NCBI GenBank assembly: GCA_946481025.1
Contig: CAMLNA010000023.1
Coordinates: 1-40,974 of the forward strand
Source: an uncultured Rivibacter sp.
Lineage (GTDB): Bacteria; Pseudomonadota; Gammaproteobacteria; Burkholderiales; Burkholderiaceae
Length of the DNA stretch: 40,974 bases
Direction: 5' to 3'
The notes beneath the pieces are model-generated. The model was given only the letters and a program-made list of their open reading frames with translations. It ran no database searches and was not told where the DNA came from. A program made the position numbers and the translations under genes. Of the stretch, positions 39,729 to 40,974 are shown piece after piece (the stretch's first letter is position 1; each line of letters opens with the position of its first letter).

Positions 39729-39805
39729 CGGGGTGTAGCGCAGCCTGGTAGCGCAACTGCTTTGGGAGCAGTGGGTCGGACGTTCGAATCGTCTCACCCC
39801 GACCA
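39729..39805 (+). tRNA. tRNA-Pro (anticodon TGG)
   Basis: A complete 77-base tRNA with CCA encoded. Acceptor CGGGGTG/CACCCCG, D arm GCGC...GCGC, anticodon stem ACTGC/GCAGT with loop TTTGGGA (39761-39767, anticodon TGG at 39763-39765), T stem GGACG/CGTCT with loop TTCGAAT. The anticodon reads CCA and, through wobble, other proline codons. tRNA-Arg follows after 33 bases. Confidence 0.97.
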
Positions 39806-39838
39806 CCCGTCTTTCAGAAGGCCGCTCGGCCGATCTGC

Positions 39839-39915
39839 CTGCCCGTAGCTCAACTGGATAGAGCAGCTGCCTTCTAAGCAGCAGGTCGGGGGTTCGAGTC
39901 CCTCCGGGCAGGCCA
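39839..39915 (+). tRNA. tRNA-Arg (anticodon TCT)
   Basis: A complete 77-base tRNA with CCA encoded. Acceptor CTGCCCG/CGGGCAG, anticodon stem GCTGC/GCAGC with loop CTTCTAA (39871-39877, anticodon TCT at 39873-39875), T stem GGGGG/CCCTC with loop TTCGAGT. It reads AGA/AGG, rare codons in this GC-rich genome. It is downstream of tRNA-Pro, likely one transcript. tRNA-Arg genes are frequent integration sites, but no integrase is present here. Confidence 0.97.
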
Positions 39916-39966
39916 CCAGGCGATTCCACCCGGACCCGTGGGCGGTGCTGGCCAGCTCCTCCGAAG

Positions 39967-40758
39967 TCAGCGTCGCGATGCACTCATGCCCGCGCGGCTG
40001 AACCACTTCTGCGACAACCGGCGAAGTTCGCCGCTGGCGCGAGCTTCCTCGATGGCGGCGTTCACCTTCTCGCGCAGTTTCTCCTCACCCTTGGGAATGC
40101 CCACGTAGTTGAGCGATTCCTTCAGCACGAACTTGGACTCCGCGTCGAGCTTCGAGTCCTTGCTGATCGCTGCGGCCACGACGCTCACGCCGGCCGCCAC
40201 GAACTGCACCTTTCCCGCAGAGTAGGCGGTCAACGTCGATGCGTTGTCGTCGAAGCGCTTGACGTCGGCGGAGCCGGCGGCTTTCGTCAGCTCCTGATCC
40301 TCGATCGAGCCTTTGGCGACGGCCACCGTCTTGCCGGCAAGATCACCCGCCGTGGCGATGCTGGTGCCTTTGGGGCCGAACACGGCCAGGTAGAACGACG
40401 AATAGGACTCGCTGAAGTCGATCTGCTTCTCGCGCTCGGCGTTCTTGCCCAGCGTGGAAACGACCAGGTCCACCTTCTTGTCCAGCAATGCGGGGATCCG
40501 CTGTGCGGAAGCCACGGGGACCAGTTGCACCTTGGCGCCAAGCTTGGCACCGATCAGTTGGGCGACGTCCACGTCCAGGCCGGCCGGCTGCTGGTCTGCG
40601 GCGATGAACCCGAACGGCGGGGCATCGACCGGGACACCGATCTTCACGGTCTTGGTGGATTGGATCGTCTCGAGCGCTTGTTGCGCGTGGGCCTGCGGCG
40701 CAATGCCGATCAGCGCGACCAACCCCATTCCCAAGGTCTTGCTCAATGCGTATTTCAT
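39967..40758 (-). CDS. Amino-acid ABC transporter substrate-binding protein
   Basis: A 263-residue periplasmic binding protein of the SBP_bac_3 family. A signal peptide (about 1-25, KTLGMGLVALIGIAPQAHAQ) leads into TKTVKIGVPVDAPPFGFIA and GLDVDVAQLIGAKLG, then DLVVSTLGKNAEREKQIDFS with the STL...R/D ligand pattern for the amino-acid carboxylate and amino groups, and YVGIPKGEEKLREKVN. The particular amino acid cannot be read. AGGAGG lies before the ATG at 40758. No permease gene is in the window; they may lie elsewhere, since downstream are the convergent tRNA genes only 51 bases away. Confidence 0.92.
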   Translation of the reverse strand: MKYALSKTLGMGLVALIGIAPQAHAQQALETIQSTKTVKIGVPVDAPPFGFIAADQQPAGLDVDVAQLIGAKLGAKVQLVPVASAQRIPALLDKKVDLVVSTLGKNAEREKQIDFSESYSSFYLAVFGPKGTSIATAGDLAGKTVAVAKGSIEDQELTKAAGSADVKRFDDNASTLTAYSAGKVQFVAAGVSVVAAAISKDSKLDAESKFVLKESLNYVGIPKGEEKLREKVNAAIEEARASGELRRLSQKWFSRAGMSASRR

Positions 40759-40920
40759 GAAACCTCCTGCGACAAGATCCTTGTTGTCGGCTGCAGGCAG
40801 CGCTTCCTTATCCTCGGTTTCCCTGCCGTCGAGGACTTCTGCGCGGCTTGGCGCTTGTTCCTGTTCGAGCAGGGGCAGACGACCTTCCTGGATGCGTCCT
40901 TCAGCACGGGCGGGCCCTCG

Positions 40921-40974
40921 TCAGCCGTGCCCGTCCTCTGCCCCCGCCGAGGACTCGCCGATCCAGCGCGCCCG
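40921..40974 (-). CDS. Possible C-terminal end of a gene entering from the right edge
   Basis: From the right edge the minus strand reads RARWIGESSAGAEDGHG and a TGA at 40921, an open frame of 17 codons with GC-rich third positions. It could be the tail of the gene upstream of the ABC binding protein, but 17 codons prove little in this base composition. The remaining stretch 40759-40920 shows no feature I can support. Confidence 0.2.
   Translation of the reverse strand, partial: RARWIGESSAGAEDGHG

Noticed and set aside
39839..39915. tRNA-Arg as an integration site
   Set aside because: No integrase, no repeated 3' end of the tRNA and no change of base composition in the bases that follow.

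Overview
The window is a high-GC stretch of a betaproteobacterial chromosome, most likely order Burkholderiales (Comamonadaceae or Sphaerotilaceae-like). This is inferred from the gene set, a HemP/Bfd/Bfr iron group, an H-NS of the short betaproteobacterial type, an alpha-2-macroglobulin/PBP1C pair, and -10 elements followed by a GC-rich CCCG/CCGG discriminator. Almost everything is core chromosome. I see no IS element, prophage, CRISPR array or plasmid gene, and no gap over 300 bases without a gene.

Layout. 1-2240: the end of rpsR, then rplI and dnaB, with DnaA-box-like repeats in front of dnaB. 2262-5661: a BI-1 family membrane protein, a GlcG/HbpS-like protein, an iron group (hemP, a possible 22-residue membrane peptide, bfd under a Fur-type promoter, bfr) and an isoprenylcysteine methyltransferase-like protein. 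5818-10351: carA-carB. 10430-16921: greA, a DUF4149 membrane protein, yhbY (divergent), rlmE, ftsH, folP and glmM, the same neighbourhood as in enterobacteria. 16951-19947: a 998-residue MASE1-PAS-PAS-GGDEF-EAL protein on the minus strand. 20096-25396: an exported M3 metallopeptidase, then on the minus strand H-NS, a ferric-iron binding protein with its own Fur box, yggX and argA. 25456-32156: hrpA, a convergent overlapping NAD(P)-binding epimerase-like gene, a divergent LysR regulator, an unrecognised 182-residue protein and a GlsB/YeaQ membrane protein. 32227-39684: a membrane-anchored thioester alpha-2-macroglobulin and PBP1C. 39729-39915: tRNA-Pro(TGG) and tRNA-Arg(TCT). 39967-40758: an amino-acid ABC binding protein.

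Two themes link the scattered genes. The first is iron: two promoters carry almost the same Fur-box sequence (4182-4200 and 23701-23719), serving bfd/hemP and the ferric binding protein, with bfr and yggX nearby for storage and protection. The second is the envelope: ftsH, glmM, the BI-1 and GlsB proteins and the A2M/PBP1C module. I found no convincing wholly new multigene system. The best candidates for a second look are the micro-ORF between bfd and hemP, the threonine at ferroxidase position 127 of Bfr, the DnaA-box-like repeats at dnaB, and the unrecognised protein at 31310-31858.
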